Counted from the stretch's first letter, positions 36,591 to 46,597 are shown. The stretch: 64,000 nucleotides of DNA from Zobellia uliginosa (GCF_018860745.1 NZ_JAHKPY010000003.1:434001-498000); one strand, 5' to 3'. Notes: generated from the sequence alone by a model not told the origin. Translations and numbers: made by a program.

Positions 36591-37388
36591 ATGAAGAAAG
36601 AGAAGGTAGAGTTAAAATCAACTTATAATGTCCCAAATTTAGAAAGAGGACTATCTATTATTGAGCTATTGGCCACTCAGCCAAAAGGCCTTACTCTGGC
36701 AGAAATTATTGAAAAACTGTCCATTGCAAAGTCAAGCGCTTTTCGTATTGTCAGTACTTTGATATTTAAAAATTATCTTCAAAAGAACGAGACCACAAAA
36801 AAAATAACCCTTTCTAGAAAGATGTTAACGCTAGGCATTTCTTCTATGAACGAACAAAGTTTGGTAGAGCATTCTATAGATGTAATGCGTGCTGTACGAG
36901 ACGAGCTTAAAGAATCCGTTATGCTTGGTGTGCTATTAGGCTCTACAGGAACTATTTTGGAACAAGTACCATCTTCATATCCCGTAAAACTTTTTGTTGA
37001 ACCAGGTACTCAGTTTGATCTTCACAGCTCTGTTGGGGGTAAATGTATATTGGCCAATATTCCTAGTGAAGAAGCAGATGAAGCCTTAAGAGGCAAAACA
37101 CTGACCAAGTATACGGAGAATACCATCACTTCTAAAAAGGAGTTTAAGGTAATGTTAAAAGAAGTCAAAAGTAAAGGCTATGCTATTGATAATAGCGAAG
37201 ATATTCAGGGAATTAATTGCGTAGGGGCACCAATTTTTAATGAACACGGTTACCCCGTTGCAGCACTTTGGATTACGGCCCCTTATGGTAGATTACCAGC
37301 TTCTCAATTTGAGACTAAAGGGAAGATTATTCAGAAATATGCTATGAAAATTTCTGCAAAATTAGGGTACCTGACCCAATCGGTATAG
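36591..37388 (+). CDS. IclR-family transcriptional regulator
   Basis: A 265-residue regulator. The N-terminal winged helix-turn-helix spans about residues 14-75 (VPNLERGLSIIELLA, then GLTLAEIIEKLSIAKSSAFRIVSTL). The C-terminal IclR effector domain follows, with LHSSVGGKCILAN, GYAIDNSEDIQGINCVGAPIF and the expected effector-pocket segment PVAALWITAPYGRL. IclR proteins in galactan loci often respond to sugar acids such as KDG or galactonate. It sits between the TPR-HTH regulator and the AraC regulator, immediately ahead of the AHG-type operon, whose product is KDG. The ligand is inferred only. Confidence 0.93.
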   Translation: MKKEKVELKSTYNVPNLERGLSIIELLATQPKGLTLAEIIEKLSIAKSSAFRIVSTLIFKNYLQKNETTKKITLSRKMLTLGISSMNEQSLVEHSIDVMRAVRDELKESVMLGVLLGSTGTILEQVPSSYPVKLFVEPGTQFDLHSSVGGKCILANIPSEEADEALRGKTLTKYTENTITSKKEFKVMLKEVKSKGYAIDNSEDIQGINCVGAPIFNEHGYPVAALWITAPYGRLPASQFETKGKIIQKYAMKISAKLGYLTQSV

Positions 37389-37412
37389 TCATTTCATCAA
37401 TTTTACAAAGTA

Positions 37413-37442
37413 AGTTCACTCACCCAAAGGCGTAAGTGAACT
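37413..37442. repeat. Inverted repeat after IclR gene
   Basis: AGTTCACT (37413-37420) pairs with AGTGAACT (37435-37442) across a 14-base spacer, 25 bases after the iclR-type stop. It is a possible weak terminator or an operator for the downstream AraC gene. The rest of the 283-base gap to 37672 holds only the candidate promoter. Confidence 0.4.
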
Positions 37443-37621
37443 AGTTTATCATGGCCGTATTTACGTCATGAAACCGCCTATTTTAATAGGTCTACGTCCA
37501 TATGAGCTCTTTTACTGGTTTGTAGGCGAAATCTCCATTTTGATTTTTTTAAGGGTGCTTGTGAAAGAAATCTTAAAAAAACACATATAAATAATATCGA
37601 TATATCAATTTTTTATATATT

Positions 37622-37654
37622 TTTGGTTCAAATAAGAAACTAGTTTCATATTTG
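37622..37654 (+). promoter_or_regulatory. Candidate Bacteroidetes promoter of the AraC/GH117 operon
   Basis: TTTG at 37622-37625 and CATATTTG at 37647-37654 are 21 bases apart, with one mismatch to TAnnTTTG. The ATG lies 17 bases beyond the -7 element. This would drive the regulator gene and the AHG operon behind it. Confidence 0.35.
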
Positions 37655-37671
37655 AATAAAAAGAACACCTT

Positions 37672-38361
37672 ATGGAAGCAACTATTTTTAAAGAAGAGAA
37701 TGCTCTTGGTACTGCGCAAAATGGCGTAGGAGTGTTTGAAAATGGAGAACTACGTATAAAAGTTGATTTTATTGATAATGGCGGAACCGATGTTTCAGTT
37801 TATAATGAAGTCTTTAGCAAAGGATTAAATATGCCCGCTATTCTATTAGGGGCGTTAAATTCATTAGGATTGAAAATTAAAGTTTTAGAAACGGAGACGG
37901 ATAATAGCTTGACCAACCGTTTCAAAATTTTTAAAGACCAAGCCGAAAATAAAATGGTTTTAAAGAACGCCACGAAGAGAAAAATTTTATTTGAAAAAAA
38001 GGTTACGGAATTTTCATCACTGCATGCAAGAGATAAGGATTTTTTAAATAGAATAACTATGTACATGGAGGAAAACATGTCTGATGATACGTACTGGGTT
38101 GATGATCTTTCTTTTGATATGAATACCAGTAGATCTACCTTTTTTAGAAAATTAAAAAAGCTTACAGGACATGCTCCAAAAGATTACATGAGAAATATAC
38201 GGTTACTTAGAGCGGGTGAATTGCTGGAAAAAGGGCAACTGCGCATAGCAGAGGTTAGTTATCAAGTAGGCTTTAGTGACCCTAATTATTTTAGCAAATG
38301 TTTCAGAAGGTTTTATGGTACCTCGCCATCTGATTACAGTGTGTTGAGTAGTGCTAGTTAG
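37672..38361 (+). CDS. AraC-family transcriptional regulator, short form
   Basis: A 229-residue protein. The C-terminal ~100 residues form an AraC double helix-turn-helix (DKDFLNRITMYMEENM, then STFFRKLKKLTGHAPKDYM, then IAEVSYQVGFSDPNYFSKCFRRFYGTSPSDY). This resembles the output domain of Bacteroidetes hybrid two-component regulators. The N-terminal ~115 residues are not a recognised cupin sensor; no receiver, kinase or membrane segment is present, so it is not a complete HTCS. It is 46 bases upstream of the GH117 gene and likely the first gene of that operon, acting as its local regulator. Confidence 0.88.
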   Translation: MEATIFKEENALGTAQNGVGVFENGELRIKVDFIDNGGTDVSVYNEVFSKGLNMPAILLGALNSLGLKIKVLETETDNSLTNRFKIFKDQAENKMVLKNATKRKILFEKKVTEFSSLHARDKDFLNRITMYMEENMSDDTYWVDDLSFDMNTSRSTFFRKLKKLTGHAPKDYMRNIRLLRAGELLEKGQLRIAEVSYQVGFSDPNYFSKCFRRFYGTSPSDYSVLSSAS

Positions 38362-38407
38362 TAGAGAAAATATGTATATTTAATTTTAGATCAAGTAACT
38401 GATAATC

Positions 38408-39631
38408 ATGAACAAATACTCACAATTTTTAATTCTCGCTGCGGTCCTGGTTTCGGCCTGTAACTCTCCCAAAACTACTAATGAAATGAAATCTACTTCA
38501 GATAATGATGAGAAGGTGACATTTACCCCAGAACAAATTGATCACCTTGGTATAACCGATACGAATCATTTAAGTGCTGCATCAAAAAGAGCATTGAAAT
38601 GGCCAACGGATTTAGGTAATGAATGGTTTATTCAGTTTAATGAACTAGAACCTTTAAAGGGTGATTTGGCATATGAAGAAGGAGTTGTTCGTCGTGATCC
38701 CAGTGCAATTATCAAAGAGAATGGAAAGTACTATGTATGGTATACAAGAAGTACTGGCCCCACTCAAGGGTTTGGAGGAGATATAGAAACCGAAAAGGTA
38801 TTTCCTTGGGACCGTTGTGATATTTGGTATGCTACTTCAGAAGATGGCTGGACGTGGAAAGAAGAAGGACCAGCTGTTACTCGTGGTGAGAAAGGTGCCT
38901 ATGATGATCGTTCTGTTTTTACGGTTGAAATCATGAAATGGGAAGACAAATACTACCTGTGCTACCAAACTGTAAAATCTCCATATAACGTTCGTGTAAA
39001 AAATCAGGTTGGTTTAGCTTGGGCTGACTCTCCCAACGGACCTTGGACGAAGAGTGAAGAGCCAATTTTGAGTCCTGCGGACAATGGAATATGGAAGGGC
39101 GAAGAACAAAACCGTCACTTAGTTGAAAAGAAAGGCGACTTTGATAGTCATAAAGTACACGATCCTTGTATTCTTCCTTATAAGGGTAAGTTTTACTTGT
39201 ACTACAAAGGGGAGCAAATGGGTGAGGAAATTACTTTTGGAGGCAGACAGATTCGTCATGGTGTTGCCATTGCGGACAATCCTAAAGGACCTTATGTGAA
39301 ATCGCCTTATAACCCAATAAGTAATAGTGGTCATGAGATTTGTGTTTGGCCTTACGATGGCGGTATAGCCGCTTTAATTACTACAGATGGTCCTGAGAAA
39401 AATACGATTCAATGGGCTCCGGATGGTATCAATTTCGAAATTAAGTCGGTTATTCCGGGAGTTAATGCCCACGCCATTGGTTTAAATAGAACAGCGGATG
39501 CAGAAAAGGAACCAACAGAAATTTTAAGATGGGGCTTGACACACGTTTACAACAGTGGGGATTACCAAAGTATTATGAGATTTACTTCTCAGCGAAAAAC
39601 ATCACACACCGCAAAAGGTGAAAAAAAATAA
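38408..39631 (+). CDS. ahgA: GH117 alpha-1,3-(3,6-anhydro)-L-galactosidase, lipoprotein
   Basis: A 407-residue GH117 five-bladed beta-propeller with an N-terminal lipoprotein signal (VSAC, Cys18). The catalytic set is visible: Asp97 in VRRDPS, Asp252 in VHDPC, and His309-Glu310 in SGHEICVWP. Asp97, Asp252 and Glu310 carry the same numbers I recall for Zobellia AhgA, so this may be that gene or a near orthologue. The N-terminal helical segment [11 protein letters not shown] fits the dimer-swapped HTH-like region of the family. The enzyme removes terminal 3,6-anhydro-L-galactose from neoagaro-oligosaccharides, producing D-galactose-ended sugars. It leads an operon whose other enzymes fit L-AHG catabolism. 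Zobellia is reported to have three GH117 paralogues, so the exact paralogue is not certain. Confidence 0.93.
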   Translation: MNKYSQFLILAAVLVSACNSPKTTNEMKSTSDNDEKVTFTPEQIDHLGITDTNHLSAASKRALKWPTDLGNEWFIQFNELEPLKGDLAYEEGVVRRDPSAIIKENGKYYVWYTRSTGPTQGFGGDIETEKVFPWDRCDIWYATSEDGWTWKEEGPAVTRGEKGAYDDRSVFTVEIMKWEDKYYLCYQTVKSPYNVRVKNQVGLAWADSPNGPWTKSEEPILSPADNGIWKGEEQNRHLVEKKGDFDSHKVHDPCILPYKGKFYLYYKGEQMGEEITFGGRQIRHGVAIADNPKGPYVKSPYNPISNSGHEICVWPYDGGIAALITTDGPEKNTIQWAPDGINFEIKSVIPGVNAHAIGLNRTADAEKEPTEILRWGLTHVYNSGDYQSIMRFTSQRKTSHTAKGEKK

Positions 39632-39647
39632 TAGAGAAACAAAGTTA

Positions 39648-40664
39648 ATGAAAGCAACGGTTTACAAAGGAGACAAAACGTTTTCTGTAATAGAGAAGGA
39701 GATTGAACAGCCTGTAAAAGGCGATGTTAGAATTAAAGTAGCGTACTCTGGCGTATGTGGTACGGATGTACACATTTATCATGGTATGATGGATAAAAGG
39801 GTGGACATGCCCCAAACTATCGGCCATGAGATGTCAGGTGTAATTGACGCTATTGGTGAAGGCGTTGAAGGTTACAATGTTGGAGATAAGGTTGTGGTTC
39901 GTCCTTTGGATGATCGCAAAGTTAAAGCCTCTGACAAGGGATTCAACCATATCTGTGAAGAATTAAAATTCATTGGTATAGATAGTCCTGGTTCCATGCA
40001 ACAATATTGGAATGTACCTTCATTCGTTCTTCATAAATTAAAAGCAGAGACTGATTTAAAATTGGCAGCTTTAATAGAACCATTATCAGTTGCAACGCAT
40101 GATGTTCGCAGAAGTGGATTAGTTGCCGGTGAAACTGCCGTTGTTCTTGGTGGTGGGCCAATTGGTCTTTTGGTAGCTATGGTTGCCAAAGACGTGGGGG
40201 CAAATGTTATTATTTCAGAAGTAAATGAAAAAAGAATAGCAAAGGCAGAATCAATGGGGTTACATGCAGTGAATCCTATGAAAGTTGATTTGGTTGAATA
40301 CGTAAAAGAAAAAACGGATAACCGTCGTGCGGATGTGGTATTTGAAGTGGCCGGTGTACAGCCCGCTTTGGATATTATGTGTGAGGTAGCTGGTATTCGT
40401 GGTAGAATATTAATGGTGGCCATACATGGAGAGAAAAAACCTGTTGACCTCTTTAAGTTTTTCTGGAAAGAACTGAGCTTAATTGGAGCTCGTGTATATG
40501 AGAAGGAAGATTATGAGAAGTCAATTGAGCTAATTACTGCCAACAATCTTCCATTTGAGGATATGATTACGGATGTGCAGCCATTAACCAATATTCAACA
40601 AGTATTTGAGAACATAGATAACAACCCTGATGGTATGAAAGTACTTATGGATTGTCAACAATAA
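39648..40664 (+). CDS. Zn-dependent medium-chain dehydrogenase, probable 2-keto-3-deoxy-L-galactonate 5-dehydrogenase
   Basis: A 338-residue MDR dehydrogenase. The chosen start is ATG 39648, giving the canonical N-terminus MKATVYKGD; the frame extends further upstream but overlaps the GH117 gene. Catalytic zinc ligands Cys37 (GVCGTD), His60 and Glu61 are present, and the Rossmann motif is VLGGGPIGLLV. The usual four-cysteine structural-zinc lobe is missing; only Cys103 remains there (NHICEELKFIGID). In the published L-AHG pathway a dehydrogenase oxidises 2-keto-3-deoxy-L-galactonate at C5 to 2,5-diketo-3-deoxygluconate, which a KduD-like SDR then reduces. This gene directly precedes such an SDR, which supports the assignment. 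Substrate inferred. Confidence 0.85.
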   Translation: MKATVYKGDKTFSVIEKEIEQPVKGDVRIKVAYSGVCGTDVHIYHGMMDKRVDMPQTIGHEMSGVIDAIGEGVEGYNVGDKVVVRPLDDRKVKASDKGFNHICEELKFIGIDSPGSMQQYWNVPSFVLHKLKAETDLKLAALIEPLSVATHDVRRSGLVAGETAVVLGGGPIGLLVAMVAKDVGANVIISEVNEKRIAKAESMGLHAVNPMKVDLVEYVKEKTDNRRADVVFEVAGVQPALDIMCEVAGIRGRILMVAIHGEKKPVDLFKFFWKELSLIGARVYEKEDYEKSIELITANNLPFEDMITDVQPLTNIQQVFENIDNNPDGMKVLMDCQQ

Positions 40665-40688
40665 TAAAGAGAAACAACGCATAAGAAA

Positions 40689-41459
40689 ATGAGTATATTA
40701 AATCAATTTAGCCTAAAAGGTAAAACAGCCTTAGTAACCGGTTGTAAAAGAGGAATTGGTAAAGCTATGGCAGTAGCTTTGGCAGAAGCAGGTGCAGACA
40801 TAATAGGTGTTAGTGCTTCTTTGGAGAAGCACGGGAGTATGGTAGAGCAGGAAGTTGAAGCTACCGGCAGAAAATTTAAGGCGTACACGTGCGATTTTGG
40901 GAATAGGGAAGCGCTTTATGAATTCATCAAAGAAGTGAAAAACGACTTTCCAAAAATCGATATTTTGGTGAATAATGCAGGTACTATATTGAGGGCTCCT
41001 GCAGTAGAGCATTCGGATGAGTATTGGGATAAGGTTATTGAAATAAACCAAACAGCACAGTTTGTGTTGACTCGTGAAATTGGAAAGGAAATGGTAGCTC
41101 GTGGTGAAGGTAAAATTATTTTTACGGCTTCATTATTAACCTTCCAAGGTGGTATTACAGTACCTGGTTACGCAGCTAGTAAAGGTGCTATTGGACAAAT
41201 GACTATGGCATTTGCTAATGAATGGGCTGGTAAGGGTGTAAATGTAAATGCAATTGCTCCAGGTTATATCAGCACGGACAACACTGAAGCTTTAAGAAAT
41301 GACCCAGATAGATCGGCATCTATTTTATCTAGAATACCGGCCGGTAGATGGGGTAAACCTGAAGATTTTGCAGGTCCTATTGTGTTTTTGAGTTCAGAGG
41401 CGGCAGCTTACATGAGCGGCGTTACTATGTTGGTAGACGGCGGTTGGATGGGTAGATAA
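40689..41459 (+). CDS. kduD: KduD-type SDR, probable 2,5-diketo-3-deoxygluconate reductase
   Basis: A 256-residue classical SDR. The cofactor loop is TGCKRGIG (residues 17-24), NNAG lies at 95-98, and the triad is Ser148, Tyr161 and Lys165 (YAASK). NVNAIAPGYISTDNTEALR and the C-terminal MLVDGGWMGR are characteristic of KduD (2-dehydro-3-deoxy-D-gluconate 5-dehydrogenase). In the L-AHG route it would work in the reductive direction, converting 2,5-diketo-3-deoxygluconate to KDG. Together with the Zn-dehydrogenase 24 bases upstream it inverts the C5 configuration of 2-keto-3-deoxy-L-galactonate. KDG kinase and KDPG aldolase are not encoded nearby. Confidence 0.88.
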   Translation: MSILNQFSLKGKTALVTGCKRGIGKAMAVALAEAGADIIGVSASLEKHGSMVEQEVEATGRKFKAYTCDFGNREALYEFIKEVKNDFPKIDILVNNAGTILRAPAVEHSDEYWDKVIEINQTAQFVLTREIGKEMVARGEGKIIFTASLLTFQGGITVPGYAASKGAIGQMTMAFANEWAGKGVNVNAIAPGYISTDNTEALRNDPDRSASILSRIPAGRWGKPEDFAGPIVFLSSEAAAYMSGVTMLVDGGWMGR

Positions 41460-41505
41460 TAACCTTAAACAGAGGAGTAAAAATTCCAATAAAAAATACT
41501 GAAAA

Positions 41506-42897
41506 ATGAAATTGCCAAGACAGGTTTTCTTGTTCTTAGTGTCCTTTTTTGCGCTTATAAATGGCTGGGCACAAGACAAACCGAACATTGTTTTTATACT
41601 ATCGGATGATGCAGGCTATGCAGATTTTGGGTTTCAAGGAAGCAAAGAATTCAAGACTCCTGAACTGGATAAATTCGCCAAAAACTCAGTGATTTTTACT
41701 CAGGCTTATGTTTCCGCAGCGGTTTGTGGCCCATCACGTGCTGGACTTTTAACTGGAAAGTATCAGCAAAAATTCGGTTTTGAAGAGAACAACGTACCTG
41801 GTCTGATGAGTAAAAACGGAATTACCGGAGATGATATGGGGCTTCCGCTGGACCAGAAGACAATGGCCGATTATCTCAAAGAACAAGGTTATAAAACGGC
41901 GATATTCGGAAAATGGCATCAAGGTAATGCGGACCGTTTTCATCCTACTAAAAGAGGTTTTGATGAGTTTTATGGTTTTCGTGGTGGAGCAAGAAGTTAT
42001 ATGCCTTATGGAACCAATAATGAACTCAAAAGGGATGAGGATAGGTTGGAGAGGGGCTTTGGGGATTTCAAAGAACACGATGGATATCTAACAGATGATT
42101 TGGCAGAAGAGGCCAACTCGTTTATGGAAAGAAACCAAAAGAATCCATTTTTCATTTATCTGGCTTTTAATGCGGTACATACTCCAATGGAAGCAACGGA
42201 AGAAGATTTGAAAAAAGTGCAAGGGCTTACCGGTAAAAGGAAAACCTTGGCGGCAATGGCCATCGCAATGGATAGAGCTTGTGGGAAAGTTTTTGATCAT
42301 ATTAAGGAACTAGGTCTGGATAAAAACACGCTTATAGTTTTTACCAATGATAATGGTGGACCGTCTGATGCAAACGAATCGTTGAACGACCCATTGAGCG
42401 GTACCAAGGCAAATCATTTAGAGGGTGGCATTCGCGTTCCGTTTTTAATGTCGTGGCCAGGAAAGTTAAAACCGAACACGGTTTATGATAATCCTATAAG
42501 CACATTAGACCTTTTACCAACTTTCTTGAACGCAGCAGGTGGTGATGTAAACGCTGTTGAAGGTTTGGATGGGGTAGACTTAATTCCATATGTACAAGGA
42601 AAAAATAATGGAAAGCCTCACGAGGTACTTTATTGGAAAAAGGAAAATAGAGGAGCCATCAGGCAAAATGATTGGAAACTGGTACGCTTTCCTGATCGGC
42701 CAGCAGAACTTTATAATATTAAGGAGGATATAGCCGAAACAAATGATTTGGCTTCCAAATACCCTGAAAAAGTACGTGAGCTTTATAAGAAGCTATTTGA
42801 TTGGGAACTTACATTAGAAAGACCGCTTTGGCAATTAGAAAGAAGATTCGAAGGCAAAGCAGCTACAAGAATGGATACATATAGAAATCATAATTAA
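41506..42897 (+). CDS. S1-family sulfatase, secreted
   Basis: A 463-residue formylglycine-type sulfatase with a cleavable signal peptide (about 1-23, NGWAQ) and not a lipobox, unlike the other two sulfatases of the window. Metal ligands Asp34 and Asp35 (ILSDD), the CGPSR motif with Cys74, [24 protein letters not shown] and [13 protein letters not shown] are all present. It lies inside the AHG operon between the KduD-type SDR and the aldehyde dehydrogenase, so it probably removes sulfate from an agar- or porphyran-derived oligosaccharide in the periplasm. The attacked position is not known. A maturing enzyme must be supplied from elsewhere. Confidence 0.93.
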   Translation: MKLPRQVFLFLVSFFALINGWAQDKPNIVFILSDDAGYADFGFQGSKEFKTPELDKFAKNSVIFTQAYVSAAVCGPSRAGLLTGKYQQKFGFEENNVPGLMSKNGITGDDMGLPLDQKTMADYLKEQGYKTAIFGKWHQGNADRFHPTKRGFDEFYGFRGGARSYMPYGTNNELKRDEDRLERGFGDFKEHDGYLTDDLAEEANSFMERNQKNPFFIYLAFNAVHTPMEATEEDLKKVQGLTGKRKTLAAMAIAMDRACGKVFDHIKELGLDKNTLIVFTNDNGGPSDANESLNDPLSGTKANHLEGGIRVPFLMSWPGKLKPNTVYDNPISTLDLLPTFLNAAGGDVNAVEGLDGVDLIPYVQGKNNGKPHEVLYWKKENRGAIRQNDWKLVRFPDRPAELYNIKEDIAETNDLASKYPEKVRELYKKLFDWELTLERPLWQLERRFEGKAATRMDTYRNHN

Positions 42898-42907
42898 AAA
42901 AAGGAAC

Positions 42908-44362
42908 ATGTCAGCAATTAAAGAATACCAACTATTTATTGACGGAGAATGGGTGACATCTACGTCAGGAGAGACCATAGACATTGTAAATCCAACTACT
43001 GAAGAAATAGTAGCAAGAGTTCAGAATGGAACTGTCGAAGAGGCAAATCAGGCGTTGAATGCTGCTGATAGGGCTCAAAAAGAATGGAAAAAACTACCTG
43101 CTCGCTCACGTGCCGATCTTCTGTATAAACTAGCAGATGAAATAAAAGCAAACTCAGATTTCTTAGCTGAGCTTTTGGTTAAGGAGCAAGGTAAATTGCT
43201 TAAAGTTGCCAAAGGCGAAGTAGCAGTAACTGCCTCATTTATAGAATACGCATGTGAAGGTGCTAGAAGAATTGAAGGAGATATCATTCCGTCTGACAAC
43301 CCGAACGAGCAAATCTGGATTCAAAAAATACCTCGTGGGGTTGTAGTTGCTATTACCGCTTGGAACTTTCCGTTGGCACTGGCCGGTCGTAAATTAGGAC
43401 CTGCTTTGATTGCTGGAAATACTATCGTTATAAAACCGACTTCAGAAACGCCTTTAGCAACCTTAGAGTTGGGTAATTTGGCCAAGAAAGTAGGTATTCC
43501 AGATGGGGTTATCAATATTCTGACAGGTCCTGGTAGAGCTATGGGTAATGCACTTGTTGAGAGTCCTATTACCAAAATGGTGACCATGACAGGTTCTACG
43601 CCAGTTGGTCAATCAATTGCTAGGGCTGCGGCGCAAAATCTTACCCATGTGCAGTTAGAACTTGGAGGTAAGGCTCCTTTCATTGTTTTTGAAGACGCAG
43701 ATATTGATGCCGCTGTAGACTCGGCTTTACACTCACGTTTTGATAATTGTGGACAGGTTTGTACCTGTAATGAAAGAATGTATGTACACGAAGGTATTTA
43801 CGATACTTTCATGGAAAAATTCATTGCTAAAACAAAGGCTATTAAAGTAGGTGACCCAATGTTGGAAGATACAGACATGGGACCAAAAGTAAATGCAGCT
43901 GAATTAAAGCATATGGAACATTTGGTAGCTGTAAGTCTTGAAGAAGGTGCTACGTTGGCTACAGGTGGTAAAAAACCAGAAGGGAGTGCTTTTGAAAAAG
44001 GGTATTGGTTTGAACCAACGGTTTTGACCAATGTAACGCAAAACATGACTATCGTTCACGAAGAGTCTTTTGGACCTATTCTTCCAGTTTTAAAATTCAA
44101 AACTTTTGAAGAAGTGGTTGGGTATGCCAATGACTGTGAATACGGACTTGCCGCTATGATATTTACCAACGATATGAGCACTATTATGAAGTGTAACGAT
44201 GAGCTGGAGTACGGAGAAATCTACGTAAACCGTGGTCATGGAGAGCAACACCAAGGTTTCCACAATGGGTATAAACTAAGTGGTTCTGGTGGTGAAGATG
44301 GTAAGTATGGTTTTGAGCAGTACATGGAGAAAAAGACGTTTTACATTAGACACAAAGCATAA
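42908..44362 (+). CDS. Aldehyde dehydrogenase, probable 3,6-anhydro-L-galactose dehydrogenase
   Basis: A 484-residue ALDH superfamily enzyme. General base Glu251 (LELGGK) and nucleophile Cys285 (CGQVC) are in place, with AWNFP (151-155) for the oxyanion/Asn site and KPTSETP in the cofactor pocket. It resembles the lactaldehyde/glycolaldehyde dehydrogenase branch. In agar degraders an NAD(P)-dependent member of this family oxidises 3,6-anhydro-L-galactose to 3,6-anhydro-L-galactonate. The next gene, abutting directly, is an enolase-superfamily protein that fits the following cycloisomerase, which makes this pairing the best evidence. It is cytoplasmic. A lactaldehyde role is the alternative. 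Confidence 0.9.
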   Translation: MSAIKEYQLFIDGEWVTSTSGETIDIVNPTTEEIVARVQNGTVEEANQALNAADRAQKEWKKLPARSRADLLYKLADEIKANSDFLAELLVKEQGKLLKVAKGEVAVTASFIEYACEGARRIEGDIIPSDNPNEQIWIQKIPRGVVVAITAWNFPLALAGRKLGPALIAGNTIVIKPTSETPLATLELGNLAKKVGIPDGVINILTGPGRAMGNALVESPITKMVTMTGSTPVGQSIARAAAQNLTHVQLELGGKAPFIVFEDADIDAAVDSALHSRFDNCGQVCTCNERMYVHEGIYDTFMEKFIAKTKAIKVGDPMLEDTDMGPKVNAAELKHMEHLVAVSLEEGATLATGGKKPEGSAFEKGYWFEPTVLTNVTQNMTIVHEESFGPILPVLKFKTFEEVVGYANDCEYGLAAMIFTNDMSTIMKCNDELEYGEIYVNRGHGEQHQGFHNGYKLSGSGGEDGKYGFEQYMEKKTFYIRHKA

Positions 44363-45457
44363 ATGAGTACACGTATAAAATCGGTTGATTGTAAGTTGTT
44401 CAGAGTTCCGTTGCCGGAAGTCATGAACGATGCCAAACATGGAGACCATACGCATTTTGAGCTAATTACTTCCACCATTACTTTAGAAGACGGAAGCACA
44501 GGAACAGGATATACCTATACCGGTGGCAAAGGTGGGAATTCCATTAAGGCCATGGTGGATTATGATATAGCACCCGCTTTAATTGGTAAAGATGGAACTG
44601 ATGTAGAAGGTATCTATAATTTCATGGAATGGCACATGCATTATGTGGGCCGTGGTGGTATAGTTTCATTTGCCGTCTCTACTATTGATATTGCTTTGTG
44701 GGACATCCGTTGTAAAAAAGCAGAAAAGCCACTTTGGCAAATGGCCGGAGGAGCGGGTAATACCTGTAAAGCATATTGCGGTGGAATAGATTTACAATTC
44801 CCAATTCCAAAACTTTTAAAGAATATGGAAGGGTATTTAGCAGCTGGTTTTAACGCTGTGAAAATAAAAATTGGTCGTGAAAATTTAGATGAGGACATAG
44901 AGCGAATAAAAGCGGTTCGCGAATTCATTGGTCCCGATGTAACCTTCATGGTCGATGCCAACTATTCCATGACTGTTGATAAAGCCATAAAGGCGATTAA
45001 CAAGTTTCGGGAGTACGATATAACTTGGTTTGAGGAACCTATCATACCGGATAATTACATGGGTTTTGCTCAAATTTCAGATGCTACGGATTTCCCGTTG
45101 GCCATGGGTGAAAACCTGCATACGATTCATGAATTTGAATATGCTATGGATCAGGCAAAATTGTCTTTTGTACAACCGGACGCTTCAAATTGTGGCGGTA
45201 TTACAGGCTGGTTGGCAGCTGCGAGATTGGCAGATAAACATAACATTCCAGCTTGTTCGCACGGTATGCAGGAGCTACATGTAAGTTTAGTGTCTGCGCA
45301 ACCTAATTCAGGTTGGTTAGAAGTACATAGTTTTCCTATTGACCAGTATACTACCAGACCCTTGGTTGTTGAGAACCACCTTGCTGTGGCACCAGATTCG
45401 CCAGGAGTGGGAGTGGAGTTTGATTGGGAGAAATTAGCTCCTTATCAATCCAAATAA
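44363..45457 (+). CDS. Enolase-superfamily enzyme, probable 3,6-anhydro-L-galactonate cycloisomerase
   Basis: A 364-residue mandelate racemase/muconate lactonizing enzyme-like protein. The KxK general base is Lys167-Ile-Lys169. Metal ligands are Asp198 (MVDAN), Glu224/225 (WFEEP) and Glu250 (MGEN), and a late His300 (CSHGMQ) is suitable as the second acid/base. The capping domain occupies the first ~130 residues. The ATG follows the dehydrogenase stop with no gap. In the L-AHG pathway this family converts 3,6-anhydro-L-galactonate to 2-keto-3-deoxy-L-galactonate by ring opening, and all flanking genes fit. A sugar-acid dehydratase such as an L-fuconate dehydratase is the alternative reading. 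Confidence 0.9.
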   Translation: MSTRIKSVDCKLFRVPLPEVMNDAKHGDHTHFELITSTITLEDGSTGTGYTYTGGKGGNSIKAMVDYDIAPALIGKDGTDVEGIYNFMEWHMHYVGRGGIVSFAVSTIDIALWDIRCKKAEKPLWQMAGGAGNTCKAYCGGIDLQFPIPKLLKNMEGYLAAGFNAVKIKIGRENLDEDIERIKAVREFIGPDVTFMVDANYSMTVDKAIKAINKFREYDITWFEEPIIPDNYMGFAQISDATDFPLAMGENLHTIHEFEYAMDQAKLSFVQPDASNCGGITGWLAAARLADKHNIPACSHGMQELHVSLVSAQPNSGWLEVHSFPIDQYTTRPLVVENHLAVAPDSPGVGVEFDWEKLAPYQSK

Positions 45458-45493
45458 AACATCGAATTAAAATATTTCAAAACGCTTACGATA

Positions 45494-46537
45494 ATGAAAA
45501 CAACGCAAACGGATTTCGGTGTACTTGATGGAGAAGCTATTTACCAATATACTTTGGAAAATGATAATGGGGTTAGCATAAAAATCTCAACTTTTGGAGC
45601 TACCATAACTTCAATTCTCCTACCGAATAAAAATGGGAAAATAGAAGAAATCGTTTGTGGTTTTGATACATTCGAAAGTTATTTTTCTGATGCCTACAAA
45701 GCAAATGCGCCATATTTTGGAGGGACTGTAGGCCGTTATTGTTCGCAAATAAAAGATGCTAAATTTTCTTTGAACGGAAAGGATTATGAACTGGCTAAAA
45801 TTGTTGGTGAGAATAATCTTCACGGAGGGAAAGTAGGCTTTGATAAGAAAATATGGGAAGTAAGTTCGTTTTCAAAAGAAATGGCCAACATTCAAATGGA
45901 ACTTAAAAGTGTTCATTTAGAAGAAGGCTTCCCGGGGAATATTACGGTTCAAGTGACCTTTACATTGACAAATGACAATGAACTTAAAATTCAATATGGT
46001 GCAATAACCGACCAAGACACACCTTTCACCATTACCAATCACTCGTATTTTAATCTTTCTGGTTTTGCTGAAAATGTTGAGGGTCACTCCGTAATGGTAA
46101 ACTCGGATACCAAACAAATTTGGGATGAGACCGGGGCAGCTACAGGAGAGAATATTTCTGTTGCTGGCAAAGCCGATGATTTACGAACGGCAAAGACTAT
46201 AAAAGAAGTCCATGAAGCTATGGGAGATGGTTTTGAGCATTTTTACTTATTTGAAGACAAAGGTTTTGATCTGGGTAAAGTGGCAGAAATAACAGAACCT
46301 AAAAGTGGCCGTTCACTGAAAATTTTTACCACAGAGCCTGGCATGTTATTGTATACGGGTAAATACACGTCTGACGAACTAAAACGCGAATCTGGATTGC
46401 AATACGGAAAGTACCGTGGCTTCTGTTGTGAAACTCATCGCTACCCTAACGGAATGAATATAAAGAACGCTCCTAAGAGTATTTTAAAAGCGGGAGAATC
46501 TTATGACAGTACTACTATTTTTAAATTCAACTGGTAA
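45494..46537 (+). CDS. galM: Aldose 1-epimerase (galactose mutarotase)
   Basis: A 347-residue GalM. The galactose mutarotase fold is recognisable from GGTVGRYCSQI, the NLHGGKVGFDKK segment, TNHSYFNLSG holding the catalytic acid histidine, and the C-terminal FCCETHRYPNGMN with the catalytic-type glutamate. There is no signal peptide, so it is cytoplasmic. It interconverts alpha and beta anomers of D-galactose released when agarobiose units are cleaved. It lies 36 bases after the enolase-superfamily gene and 60 bases before the permease, as part of the AHG operon. Confidence 0.94.
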   Translation: MKTTQTDFGVLDGEAIYQYTLENDNGVSIKISTFGATITSILLPNKNGKIEEIVCGFDTFESYFSDAYKANAPYFGGTVGRYCSQIKDAKFSLNGKDYELAKIVGENNLHGGKVGFDKKIWEVSSFSKEMANIQMELKSVHLEEGFPGNITVQVTFTLTNDNELKIQYGAITDQDTPFTITNHSYFNLSGFAENVEGHSVMVNSDTKQIWDETGAATGENISVAGKADDLRTAKTIKEVHEAMGDGFEHFYLFEDKGFDLGKVAEITEPKSGRSLKIFTTEPGMLLYTGKYTSDELKRESGLQYGKYRGFCCETHRYPNGMNIKNAPKSILKAGESYDSTTIFKFNW

Positions 46538-46597
46538 ATCAAATAAAGTCGGGTAAACCAGTAGTGGTAAACTTGACTTCAATTAAATATTCAAGTT

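Noticed and set aside
37672-38361. Remnant of a hybrid two-component regulator
   Set aside because: The AraC output domain resembles that of HTCS proteins, but no kinase, receiver or propeller remnants are visible upstream and the frame is intact, so it is treated as a stand-alone regulator.
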